From Stenotrophomonas maltophilia (GTDB lineage Bacteria > Pseudomonadota > Gammaproteobacteria > Xanthomonadales > Xanthomonadaceae): 64,000 nucleotides of DNA. The stretch spans positions 970,001-1,034,000 of the forward strand of contig NZ_CP015612.1 of NCBI RefSeq assembly GCF_002138415.1, written 5' to 3'. Shown here piece after piece: positions 26,804 through 34,176 of this stretch. Below the pieces are notes generated by a model. The model was not told the origin of the DNA. It saw only the letters and a program-made list of their open reading frames with translations, and searched no databases. Numbering within the stretch: the first letter of the stretch is position 1; the number at the start of each line of letters is the position of its first letter. Both the position numbers and the translations under genes were made by a program.

Positions 26804-26902
26804 GTGAATTCTTCTCTGCTATGTGCTGATTGATTAACTAATAGAATAAAAACCGGAATTCGCACGAGCCCGATGGGGCCCGCTTCTCCCAGCTTTTGAA
26901 AA

Positions 26903-26931
26903 CAAAAACCCCAGGCGCGCTGGGGTTTTTG
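26903..26931. terminator. Rho-independent terminator between alpA and gp2-like gene
   Basis: CAAAAACCCCAG / GCGCG / CTGGGGTTTTTG, with U-runs on both strands. On the minus strand it follows the alpA stop (26966) and precedes gp2, so it may act as an attenuator for gp2. Confidence 0.8.
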
Positions 26932-26965
26932 TGCGCTGACTTGCTACGTCGACTTAGTGAGCTCG

Positions 26966-27271
26966 TTACATGCGGCGCGCGTCCTCCATGCGGCTTTCCA
27001 GCCACTCGTCGATGACGTATTCGATCCAGCCCTTGGCGGAACTGCGCGAGCCGCCAGCCCCGAGCGCAACTGGGCGCGGAAAGGTTTCGTCGTGCCACGG
27101 ACTTGACGGGTTCAGGCGGTTATCGATGGTGCTCTCGGAGCAAGAGAGCTTCTTCGCCAAATCCTTCTTGCGCAGAACTCGCATGGAGCGCGTCGACGGC
27201 AGGGTGAGTCGCCCACTTGCGGTGTCCGGCGAATAGGTCGTGAGGATTGAGTAGTTGCATTGATGGTTCAT
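26966..27271 (-). CDS. AlpA-family regulator
   Basis: 101 residues. The C-terminal 70 carry the AlpA winged-helix core: MRVLRKKDLAKKLSCSEST, then FPRPVALGAGGSRSSAKGW, then IDEWLESR. AlpA proteins activate excision or replication genes of P4-like elements. The N-terminal 29 residues before MRVLRKK are not part of the family core; an internal ATG at 27184 is possible but no RBS precedes it. It is upstream of and co-directional with the Gp2-like gene. The shared 12-base motif ATAAGGAGCGGA lies 72 bp upstream (see 27343). Confidence 0.82.
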   Translation of the reverse strand: MNHQCNYSILTTYSPDTASGRLTLPSTRSMRVLRKKDLAKKLSCSESTIDNRLNPSSPWHDETFPRPVALGAGGSRSSAKGWIEYVIDEWLESRMEDARRM

Positions 27272-27888
27272 AAAGCGATCTCGGTGGATCGACAGGCCCC
27301 TTGCCTGTCCACCGCGACGATGCCTGTTTCCGCAGATGACGTATAAGGAGCGGAAAATGCGGATCTTCCGAAGAAACCGGAGCGGAAATCCGCGAAGGGC
27401 GGGAGCGGCTGGGCGACACGCGCCGCCGAGCGCGGAAGCAGGTGGTCAGGACCTTGCCGGGAACTAACGTGACCGCCCAATCAGGCCCAAATGTCGGTCC
27501 TTCCGCGCTGAGGGCATCGAAGTTGGCTGGAGCACTCGGCAGGCCCGGGGCGATCTCGAGACGCTGGGCGTTGGGAACTCGATTGCAGATCACTACTTTC
27601 CGATGTGACCACCGCCCGAATCGGTCTGCGCCCCCTCCAAAAGGGTCGTGCGATCCGTCCTGCTCCGGATTTCCGATTGATGGGCGACGCCGTGTGCAGG
27701 GATTTCAGACTGCACGCTCGTCAAAGCCGACAGCTTTCAATAGGGCATTAGTGCGCTGCCGCATCTTTGGACGGCGTGCGCTCGACCGATTCAACGATTT
27801 TTCAAACCCATAACACCCTCATGAAGCAGGGAAACCCTTACTTCACGGCCGGGCGCTACGTCCCCAGCGCTCCTAGAAGGTCAAAGCC
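27272..27888. other. Non-coding control region of element 2
   Basis: 617 bp between the divergent alpA and the 32-codon gene with no coding sequence I can support. It contains small inverted repeats (GACAGG CCCCTTG CCTGTC at 27291; GCGGAAATCCGC near 27391) and a motif shared with the right end of the element. It may hold the promoter of alpA and the origin used by the Gp2-like protein. Confidence 0.5.
27343..27354 (-). promoter_or_regulatory. Shared 12-base motif upstream of alpA
   Basis: ATAAGGAGCGGA (minus strand TCCGCTCCTTAT) 72 bp before the alpA start. The identical string is at 48415-48426, 74 bp before the start of the small gene at 48341, also minus strand. The flanks are similar (GCAGATG...ACGT). 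Likely a common promoter or operator. Confidence 0.45.
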
Positions 27889-27987
27889 ATGCGCGATGAC
27901 GCCAAGGAGGCCCTTGTCAGCTTGCTGACGCTTGCCGCGCTGATTCTTGCCGGCCTGCTCAAGAAGCGCGACCGGGATCTCACCTAG
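27889..27987 (+). CDS. 32-residue single-span membrane protein
   Basis: MRDDAKEALVSLL then a hydrophobic run TLAALILAGLL, then the basic tail KKRDRDLT. It has a good RBS (AGAAGG, 8 bp before ATG) and is followed within 20 bp by a strong hairpin. By the positive-inside rule the tail is probably cytoplasmic. Function unknown. Confidence 0.55.
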   Translation: MRDDAKEALVSLLTLAALILAGLLKKRDRDLT

Positions 27988-28002
27988 CCGATCCATCGGC
28001 AC

Positions 28003-28039
28003 GCAAAGGCCCGCCCTCACCGGCGGGCCTTTGCTTTTT
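28003..28039 (+). terminator. Hairpin with U-run before DUF932 gene
   Basis: GCAAAGGCCCGCC / CTCACC / GGCGGGCCTTTGC then TTTTT. It ends 25 bp before the next ATG. It either ends the small membrane gene transcript or attenuates the DUF932 gene. Confidence 0.75.
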
Positions 28040-28063
28040 GTGCCGCTCAAACAAGGAGCCGAC

Positions 28064-29020
28064 ATGCATTTGGTACAAACGATGGCCTACGCAGGGGACA
28101 AACCCTGGCACGGCCTTGGCAACAAACTGGCGCCGCAGCAGCCCATCGAGACCTGGCGGAAGCAGGCGGGAATGGACTGGCAGATCGAGGAGTCCGAGGT
28201 CCGGTTCATCACCGGCGGGTCCAGCCTGGGCATCATCAATGCCTTCCCGGAACACAAGGTCCTCTATCGCTCCGACACCCGGGCGCCGCTGGCGGTGGTG
28301 GGCAGGCGTTTCAACGTGGTCCAGCCCGGGGAGATCCTGGAGTTCTACCGTAACCTGACCGCCTGCCATGGGTTCGAACTGGACACCGCCGGCGTGTTGC
28401 GGGAAGGGCGCAAGTTCTGGGCGCTTGCCCGAACGGGCCAGAGCACGCGCCTGAAGGGCCGGGATCGGGTGGATGGCTATTTGCTCTTGGCGACCGCCTG
28501 CGACGGCACCTTGGCCACGACGGCTCAGTTCACCTCGGTCCGTGTGGTCTGCAACAACACGCTGCGTGTCGCCCTGGATAACGGTAACGGGGCGGTCAAG
28601 GTCCCCCACCGCAGCCAGTTCGACCCCGAGTCTGTGAAACGTCAGCTGGGCATCACGGTGTCGTCCTGGGACGGGTTCGTGGCCCGAATGAAAGCCTTGG
28701 CGGACCGTCCGGTGGATCCGGACTCGGTCGACGGACTGCTGCGGCGGGTGCTGACCTACACGGGGTCCGACGGCAAGAACACCGTGGCCAACGAGCAGGC
28801 CATCGCCGCGGCGCGGGCGCTGTACGAGGGCGGAGGGCGCGGAGCCCAGCTGGCTTCCAGTCGGGGTACGGCCTGGGGATTGCTCAACAGCGTCACCGAG
28901 TACGTGGACCACCACCGCCGGGCGCGCAGCGACGACCACCGGCGTGACGCCGCCTGGTTCGGGCAGGGCGCCCAGATCAAACAGCGGGCGTGGGACGAGC
29001 TGGTGGGGCTTGTGTCGTGA
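28064..29020 (+). CDS. DUF932 phage/plasmid-like protein
   Basis: 318 residues from ATG 28064 (RBS AAGGAG). It begins VQTMAYAGDKPWHGLG, the hallmark N-terminus of the TIGR03299/DUF932 family, and continues with LYRSDTRAPLAVVGRRF, ATACDGTLATTAQFTSVRVV and a C-terminal TEYVDHH region. The family is found on phages, plasmids and integrative elements, usually beside recombination genes; its biochemical role is not established. Here it starts a block with a coupled small gene, YqaJ, a metal-binding protein and RadC. The next gene overlaps its stop (GTGA). Confidence 0.88.
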   Translation: MHLVQTMAYAGDKPWHGLGNKLAPQQPIETWRKQAGMDWQIEESEVRFITGGSSLGIINAFPEHKVLYRSDTRAPLAVVGRRFNVVQPGEILEFYRNLTACHGFELDTAGVLREGRKFWALARTGQSTRLKGRDRVDGYLLLATACDGTLATTAQFTSVRVVCNNTLRVALDNGNGAVKVPHRSQFDPESVKRQLGITVSSWDGFVARMKALADRPVDPDSVDGLLRRVLTYTGSDGKNTVANEQAIAAARALYEGGGRGAQLASSRGTAWGLLNSVTEYVDHHRRARSDDHRRDAAWFGQGAQIKQRAWDELVGLVS

Positions 29021-29394
29021 GTCGGCCCGGCAGGGCTCTCCAGCGGGAGGCCGAGCCCTGGCACGTTCCCCGCGAAGACCAGGACCTTCTGGACGTCGCC
29101 TACGTCGCGCTGGGCGCATCACAGGCGCTCGAGGCATGGCCGGCCCGCAGCGAAGCGATGGACCGCTTCGAGGGGCAGCTGGGCTATATCCAGGCCTGCA
29201 TCGACCAAGCGCCGCTGCTGCATCGCCTGTGGCTTGAGTGCGGGAACGAGAACGGCTTGGTGTGGTGCTACGAGGTCGCAGGGCCCTTCGGGGCGCGCTA
29301 CGGCCGGCACCTGCTGGCCGGAGGGGACCCGCTTGAGGCGGAAGCGATCCTCCGGGCCATTCTCGCGCCCGGGTTGCCAACCCCGTCCGGTTAG
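29017..29394 (+). CDS. Hypothetical protein coupled to DUF932 gene
   Basis: 125 residues from a GTG that overlaps the DUF932 stop by 4 nt, with GGTGGGG upstream as RBS. No family recognised. The middle region (MDRFEGQLGYIQACIDQAP, WLECGNENGLVWCYEVAGPFG) looks like a small alpha/beta fold. The 4-nt overlap argues for joint translation with DUF932. It is followed by a strong hairpin. Confidence 0.65.
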   Translation: MSRPGRALQREAEPWHVPREDQDLLDVAYVALGASQALEAWPARSEAMDRFEGQLGYIQACIDQAPLLHRLWLECGNENGLVWCYEVAGPFGARYGRHLLAGGDPLEAEAILRAILAPGLPTPSG

Positions 29395-29422
29395 CCCCTT
29401 CACCCAACATCGTTAACGCCAT

Positions 29423-29454
29423 AGCGCCCGGCCACAGCCGGGCGCTTTCTTTTT
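29423..29454 (+). terminator. Hairpin with U-run before yqaJ-like gene
   Basis: AGCGCCCGGC / CACA / GCCGGGCGCT then TTCTTTTT, ending 12 bp before the ATG of the next gene, so that the U-run touches the RBS (GGGAGA). Confidence 0.78.
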
Positions 29455-29465
29455 GGGAGATCGAC

Positions 29466-30452
29466 ATGAAGAAGCAGAATGCCTTGCGCCTGGTCGACAC
29501 GCGCACGCTCGACCGCGGGCAGTGGCTGGAAGTTCGTCGGGGCGGGATCGGCAGTTCCGATGCCGCCACGGCCGTGGGCCTGAACCCCTACAAGAGCCAG
29601 CTGGAGCTGTGGCTGGAAAAGACCGGGCGGCAGCCGGCCACCGAGGACACGCCCGGCATGGACGACCCGCGCTACTGGGGCACTTTGCTGGAGCCGTATG
29701 TGGCCGTGGCCTATCAGCAGAAGACGGGCCGCAAGGTTCGCAAGCTCAATGCCGTCCTCCAGCATCCGACCCTGCCGTTCATGCTCGCCAACATCGACCG
29801 CGAGGTCGTGGGCGATCCCGACGTCCAGATCCTGGAGTGCAAGACCGCGGGGGAATTCGGGTCGCGCTTGTGGAAGGACGGGGTGCCCGAGTACGTCCAG
29901 CTGCAGGTCCAGCACCAATTGGCGGTTACAGGCAAGCATGCCGCGGACGTGGCAGTTCTGCTCTGTGGCCAGGACCTGCAGATCCACCGGATCGTCCGGG
30001 ACGAGGACATCATCGCCCGGCTGGTGGTGCTGGAGGCCCGCTTCTGGGAGTGCGTCGAGACCGACACACCGCCGGCCGCGGACGGTAGCGAGTCGGCCGC
30101 CCGGGCCCTGCGTCACCTGTATCCCGGTAATGACACAAGTCTGGATTTCACGGGCGATGTGGCGCTTTGCCAGGTCTTCGACGAGCTGGCCGGGCTGCGC
30201 TCGGAGCTCGATGCCCAGCAGCAAAGGGCCGAAACGCTCAAGCAGGCAATCCAGCAGGCCATGGGCGATGCATCCAAAGCGATCTTCGCCAATGGCTCGG
30301 TCACCTACCGGCGGGCCAAGGACGGCACGTCCTTCGACGCCAAGCGGCTGACCGCCGAGCGCCCCGAGATCGCGGCCCAGTACTCGGTTGTGCGTCCCGG
30401 CGCACGCCGGTTCGTTCTGGCCGTCCACAGCGACACCCCCAACCCACCTTAG
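29466..30452 (+). CDS. YqaJ-family viral recombinase nuclease
   Basis: 328 residues. It has the YqaJ/lambda-exonuclease fold signature: RRGGIGSSDAATAVGLNPYKS near residue 25, YWGTLLEPYVA with the acidic residue, then ANIDREVVGDPDVQILECKTA, supplying the D...E-x-K catalytic set, and VQLQVQHQLAVTG. Such enzymes are 5'-3' DNA exonucleases working with a single-strand annealing protein in phage-type recombination. The C-terminal 100 residues are an extension with a coiled coil (LRSELDAQQQRAETLKQ). No annealing protein (RecT/Bet) is recognised next to it; the following metal-binding protein may be a partner. Confidence 0.88.
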   Translation: MKKQNALRLVDTRTLDRGQWLEVRRGGIGSSDAATAVGLNPYKSQLELWLEKTGRQPATEDTPGMDDPRYWGTLLEPYVAVAYQQKTGRKVRKLNAVLQHPTLPFMLANIDREVVGDPDVQILECKTAGEFGSRLWKDGVPEYVQLQVQHQLAVTGKHAADVAVLLCGQDLQIHRIVRDEDIIARLVVLEARFWECVETDTPPAADGSESAARALRHLYPGNDTSLDFTGDVALCQVFDELAGLRSELDAQQQRAETLKQAIQQAMGDASKAIFANGSVTYRRAKDGTSFDAKRLTAERPEIAAQYSVVRPGARRFVLAVHSDTPNPP

Positions 30453-30463
30453 AGGGCGACACC

Positions 30464-31360
30464 ATGTTGAAGGGACTTGTGATTACCCCGCCCGTGGTCG
30501 GGCGGATTTCCATCGGGCGCGTGGTCGAGCGCAACGGCAAGCGCCTACCGGAGAAGGATGACCAGTTCACCCTGACCAGCCAGATCCAGAACCGGGACGG
30601 CTGGATCCTGCACCCCCAGGACGAGGTGCTGCGCCAGGCCGCCGGGGGCAAGCTGCGCTCGATTCCCGTCCGGCTGATGTTCAACGACCCTAGCCTCAAC
30701 CTCCGGGCCGACTACTCGTTGTTCGATCGCGCCACGGGGCGCCCGTTGTGCGTCGGTAATGGCGAGACCTGCCGGCGGACTACCCAGGAGGGGATCGCCT
30801 CGCTGCCGTGTCCGGGGCCGACCGGCTGCCCTTACGCGGCCGGCGACTGCAAGGCCTACGCGCGTCTCAACGTCCTGGTGGGCGATGCCGACGAGGACGC
30901 GCTGGGGAGCTTCGTGCTGCGGACGACCTCCTTCAACACGATCCGGACGCTGGCGGCACGGATGCAGTACTACAGCGCGGTCTCCGGTGGGCTGTTGGCG
31001 TGCATGCCGCTGGAGCTGAAGCTGCGGGGCAAGTCAACGACGATGAGCCACCGCGCCCCGATCTACTACGTGGATCTGGTGGTGCGCTCTGGCATGACGC
31101 TGGAACAGGCCATTGCCGATGCCCGCGATTTGGACGCGCGGCGACGCGCGGCCGGGGTCGACCAGAGCGCGTTGGATGAGGCGGCCCGACGTGGATTCGC
31201 CAATGGGGCGTTCGAAGAGCTGGAGGAGGACGTGCCGGCCCTCGTGGAGGAGTTCTATCCCGATGCCGAGCAGGGCGAGCCTGGTCGGGCGCAGCCGGCC
31301 CCGCCGCCAGCCCTACGCGCGCGCCTACAGGAGAAGGTCGCCCGACTCGGGACCGGCTGA
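30464..31360 (+). CDS. Cys-rich protein of mobile elements ('hydrolase or metal-binding' family)
   Basis: 298 residues from ATG 30464 (RBS AGAGGG). It carries CVGNGETCRR and CPGPTGCPYAAGDCKAY, five well-placed cysteines that look like a metal site, between two alpha/beta regions (IPVRLMFNDPSLNLRADYSLF; FNTIRTLAARMQYYSA). It is commonly seen beside DUF932, YqaJ and RadC genes on plasmids and integrative elements and is labelled only loosely as hydrolase or metal-binding. By position it could be the DNA-binding or annealing partner of YqaJ; this is inference. The acidic C-terminal tail is typical of cytoplasmic proteins. Confidence 0.75.
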   Translation: MLKGLVITPPVVGRISIGRVVERNGKRLPEKDDQFTLTSQIQNRDGWILHPQDEVLRQAAGGKLRSIPVRLMFNDPSLNLRADYSLFDRATGRPLCVGNGETCRRTTQEGIASLPCPGPTGCPYAAGDCKAYARLNVLVGDADEDALGSFVLRTTSFNTIRTLAARMQYYSAVSGGLLACMPLELKLRGKSTTMSHRAPIYYVDLVVRSGMTLEQAIADARDLDARRRAAGVDQSALDEAARRGFANGAFEELEEDVPALVEEFYPDAEQGEPGRAQPAPPPALRARLQEKVARLGTG

Positions 31361-31416
31361 CACGGCTTGGCACACCAGGTGCTGCGACCACAGGCGCCAG
31401 CCCTTGACCACCACCG

Positions 31417-31436
31417 AAGGGCGCGCGAGCGCCCTT
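31417..31436 (+). terminator. Weak hairpin before RadC gene
   Basis: AAGGGCGC / GCGA / GCGCCCTT then TTCCGCTTATTGGAG, 22 bp before the ATG. The third hairpin-then-RBS arrangement in this block; the U-run is poor. Confidence 0.5.
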
Positions 31437-31458
31437 TCCGCTTATTGGAGATCACGAA

Positions 31459-31956
31459 ATGACAAACGAACCGGTGCTGGGCCTCTACGTGCGCAGCAGT
31501 ACCAAACACTATGCCCCCGCGGATGCCGAGGCCGTCTTGGCTGCGGCCAAGCAGATCGTCGACGCCAAGATGCAACGGGGCACTTGCTTCAGCGACCCCA
31601 AGATCGCCGCTGAGTTCTTCCTGGCCAAGTTGGGCGGGGCAGAACGCGAAGTTTTCGCTGCAGTGATGCTGGATTCCCGGCATCGCCTGATCAGCTACAC
31701 GGAGCTGTTCTACGGCTCCATAGACGGTGCCGAGGTGCATCCCCGGGAAGTCGTGAAACAGGCCCTGCGCCTAAACGCAGCCGCGGTCATCCTGGCTCAC
31801 AACCATCCGTCAGGGGACCCGGAACCGTCTGCCGCAGACCGGGTCGTTACGGCGAGGCTCAAGCACGCGTTGGCGTTGGTTGATGTACGAGTTATTGACC
31901 ACGTCATCGTGGGTGGACGTCAGACGGTGAGCTTGGCAGAGAGGGCGTGGCTGTAG
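31459..31956 (+). CDS. RadC-like JAB/MPN-domain protein
   Basis: 165 residues, the short RadC form common on plasmids and islands (no N-terminal helix-hairpin-helix). The MPN domain shows LGGAEREVFAAVMLDSRHRL, the catalytic Glu in EVHPREVVKQAL and the JAMM zinc motif HNHPSGDPEPSAAD (HxHx10D). The fold is a metallopeptidase one, but the activity of RadC proteins is not established. It ends the DUF932-YqaJ block and is followed by a strong terminator. Confidence 0.92.
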   Translation: MTNEPVLGLYVRSSTKHYAPADAEAVLAAAKQIVDAKMQRGTCFSDPKIAAEFFLAKLGGAEREVFAAVMLDSRHRLISYTELFYGSIDGAEVHPREVVKQALRLNAAAVILAHNHPSGDPEPSAADRVVTARLKHALALVDVRVIDHVIVGGRQTVSLAERAWL

Positions 31957-32029
31957 CTGCCTTCTCCCGACAGCCGGGCGGCCAGCAATCGATGTTCGGT
32001 AGGCGTCGGAAGGTGCCCGTGCTGAGAAA

Positions 32030-32080
32030 CCCCCAGATGGACGCCACGGTGTCCATCTGGGGGAGTTCCGCATTTTTTTT
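32030..32080 (+). terminator. Rho-independent terminator after RadC gene
   Basis: CCCCCAGATGGAC / GCCACGGT / GTCCATCTGGGGG, then AGTTCCGCA and eight T. Confidence 0.8.
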
Positions 32081-32139
32081 GGTTCTGCTCGGCACCCCGG
32101 GCGATGCCATCAATTTTGCCCATGCCAGTTCGCTCCCTC

Positions 32140-34017
32140 TCAGAATCCTGGGTACTTGCGCCAGATCCGCTGGTTCAGATCTTCGTTGTCGCTGTATTCG
32201 CCGATCTCCCAGTCCTTGAACGCGTAGAGGTCTTCCGCCAATTCGGTGATGACATCGCGTAACTCCAACGGCTCCAGCCACTCGGTGGGAATCGTCTTCA
32301 CGCCGTGCATGGCGCCGAGCAGGTTGCCCGCGATCGATCCAGTCGAGTCAGAGTCGCCATCGTGGTTCACCGCCAGGATCACGCCGTGTTTGAAGTTTCG
32401 GGCGACCAGCGCGCAATAGATGGAGATCGCCAGGGCCTCCTCAGCGATCCAGCCCTGGCCCAGCCGGGCAATGGCTTCTTCATTTGGTAAACCGGAATCG
32501 GCTAACTCCTCGGCCATCTCGATTGCCCGCAGCGTCTCCTCAAAACCGGGCTCGGCTCGCAGCAGGAGTTTGGCGGCGGCCAATGCCTCGCGCAGCGACG
32601 CGCCATCGGTCAGGGCCAGGATCAGCACCGCCAGCACACCACCGGTCAGGGCTCCGGTCGGGTGCCCATGGGTCAGCGCAGCCAACTCGGTACCCAGCCG
32701 GAAGGCGTCTTGGGGAGATTCGTACTGACGCAGGCGCCAGGCGAACAGGCCGACCGGCGCAACCCGCATGACGCCGCCGCAGCCCTTGCTGTCGTTGCGG
32801 GCCGGCTCCCCCAGGGAGTTCATCGCCCGCAGGGCCGATAGGCAGGTGTTGCCCGGTGCGCGACGGCTGTGCAGCTGACGCTGCTGAAACAGCCAGCCAG
32901 GCTCATCGGTGCCGAAGTCGATGTCGCATGTCGGGCGTTCGCCTTGGGTTTGCAGCCAGCGCAAATAGGCGTGCGCCGTTACCCCGGAATAGGTCGTGAT
33001 GCCTTTGAAGCAGCCGCGCACCCAGCCTCGGATCAGGCCCTCGGCGGTGAACAAGGTCATCTGCGTGTCGTCGGTGATCGTCCCAAGACCACCATAAGCC
33101 GCTGCATATTGGGTGATTCCCTTCGGGCCGAAGCGACGCAGAATCTCGGCCCGCTTCATGAACTCAACCGGTGCGCCCAGCGCATCGCCGACTGCACCAC
33201 CTAGCAGGCAGCCCAGAAACCGCCCCTGGGCCGTGCGTTTTAGCTGGCGCTTGCTGCGCCAGGCCGGATGTGCCGGCGTCTCGGATCGTTCCGCCGCGCC
33301 CGCATCGGCAACAGGCTCCTCGTCCTCATTGCCGGACAATGTGTAGTAGACGCCCAACTCTGCGACTACGCGGGCGACGGGTCGGGCGACGAGGTCCAGC
33401 TGCTTGCGCCACTCGGGCACATCGGAGCCGTCCCAACTGATGCCCAGGCCTTTCTCCCAGTAGGACAGGTAGGCCTCGCCCCGGTCGGCAGCGTAGTAGT
33501 TGCCGTTGCCGGCGGAGCAGTCGAGCGCGTACTCCCAGTTGTTCTCGCGCATGCAGACACCGTGCTCAGGGTGAGGCACTTGCCCCAGCCCGATCAGGTA
33601 TTCCGCGCTCTTGGCGTCCAACGGGCGAAACACCGCCACCCGCAAGCGTCCGTCGTCCCGAGCGGTGATGGCAGCGATCAGAGCATCGCCACGTTGGATG
33701 GTGACCAGTTTGCCGCCGAGGTCCACGGGCTCGACCTCGAGCCACCAGTGGTCCCCGGCCGCTGAAATGACATCGCGGGCATCGTCGGGCGCCAACAGCT
33801 CGGCAAGCCGATCCATTGCGGGTTCGACCTGCTGCCATTCGGCCTCCCCATCCCGGCTACGCTGCTGCAGACCGTGCAGCATCACAGCCAGCGGCAGGTC
33901 CCCGTTTTCGAGCAGGGCCGACTTCAGATCGGTCGCTGGGACGGGGTACGGGATGTCCGGCAACCCGTACTGCGCCAGCGTCTCTGGCTTGAGGTGAAGC
34001 TCTGCGAAATTTTGCAT
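32140..34017 (-). CDS. ADP-ribosylglycohydrolase with N-terminal extension
   Basis: 625 residues from ATG 34017 (MQNFAELHLKP). The C-terminal 360 form an ADP-ribosylglycohydrolase (DraG-type) domain: RFLGCLLGGAVGDALGAPVEF, then TDDTQMTLFTAEG with the metal-binding Thr-Asp-Asp, SKGCGGVMRVAPVG, and HDGDSDSTGSIAGNLLG with the second metal cluster. It should remove ADP-ribose from a protein or nucleic acid. The first 265 residues (DHWWLEVEPVDLGGKLVTI, NNWEYALDCSAGNGNYYAADRGEAY) are an extension with no family I recognise, possibly an immunity or targeting domain. It is divergent from the WYL regulator of the restriction-like operon. A longer in-frame start at 34080 is possible but would run into the divergent promoter region. 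Confidence 0.87.
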   Translation of the reverse strand: MQNFAELHLKPETLAQYGLPDIPYPVPATDLKSALLENGDLPLAVMLHGLQQRSRDGEAEWQQVEPAMDRLAELLAPDDARDVISAAGDHWWLEVEPVDLGGKLVTIQRGDALIAAITARDDGRLRVAVFRPLDAKSAEYLIGLGQVPHPEHGVCMRENNWEYALDCSAGNGNYYAADRGEAYLSYWEKGLGISWDGSDVPEWRKQLDLVARPVARVVAELGVYYTLSGNEDEEPVADAGAAERSETPAHPAWRSKRQLKRTAQGRFLGCLLGGAVGDALGAPVEFMKRAEILRRFGPKGITQYAAAYGGLGTITDDTQMTLFTAEGLIRGWVRGCFKGITTYSGVTAHAYLRWLQTQGERPTCDIDFGTDEPGWLFQQRQLHSRRAPGNTCLSALRAMNSLGEPARNDSKGCGGVMRVAPVGLFAWRLRQYESPQDAFRLGTELAALTHGHPTGALTGGVLAVLILALTDGASLREALAAAKLLLRAEPGFEETLRAIEMAEELADSGLPNEEAIARLGQGWIAEEALAISIYCALVARNFKHGVILAVNHDGDSDSTGSIAGNLLGAMHGVKTIPTEWLEPLELRDVITELAEDLYAFKDWEIGEYSDNEDLNQRIWRKYPGF

Positions 34018-34097
34018 GGCGCCCGTACCGATCCTTTTATCGCTGCGCCGCTTGTGGTTATCACAATACGACGAACACACAAATCAAAATAGAGTCA

Positions 34098-34126
34098 TGG
34101 ACAGATTCTAGGGCAGGCCATATACT
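34098..34126 (+). promoter_or_regulatory. Sigma-70 promoter of the WYL-restriction operon
   Basis: TGGACA (34098-34103), 17-bp spacer, TATACT (34121-34126): a near-consensus promoter 50 bp before the WYL regulator ATG. Confidence 0.65.
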
Positions 34127-34134
34127 TTCCGCAA

Positions 34135-34161
34135 TAACCCGTACAAGCATTCGCTAACCCG
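34135..34161. promoter_or_regulatory. Candidate operator of the WYL regulator
   Basis: TAACCCG at 34135 and again at 34155, 20 bp apart (two helical turns), each followed by a (T/A)AC. They lie between the -10 box and the start codon, where a bound dimer would block transcription. Confidence 0.4.
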
Positions 34162-34176
34162 AACGAGCCAGCCAGG

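Noticed and set aside
27980..29569. A 529-codon minus-strand frame across the DUF932 gene and its neighbour.
   Set aside because: Antisense to clear genes, crosses terminators, and has no domain.
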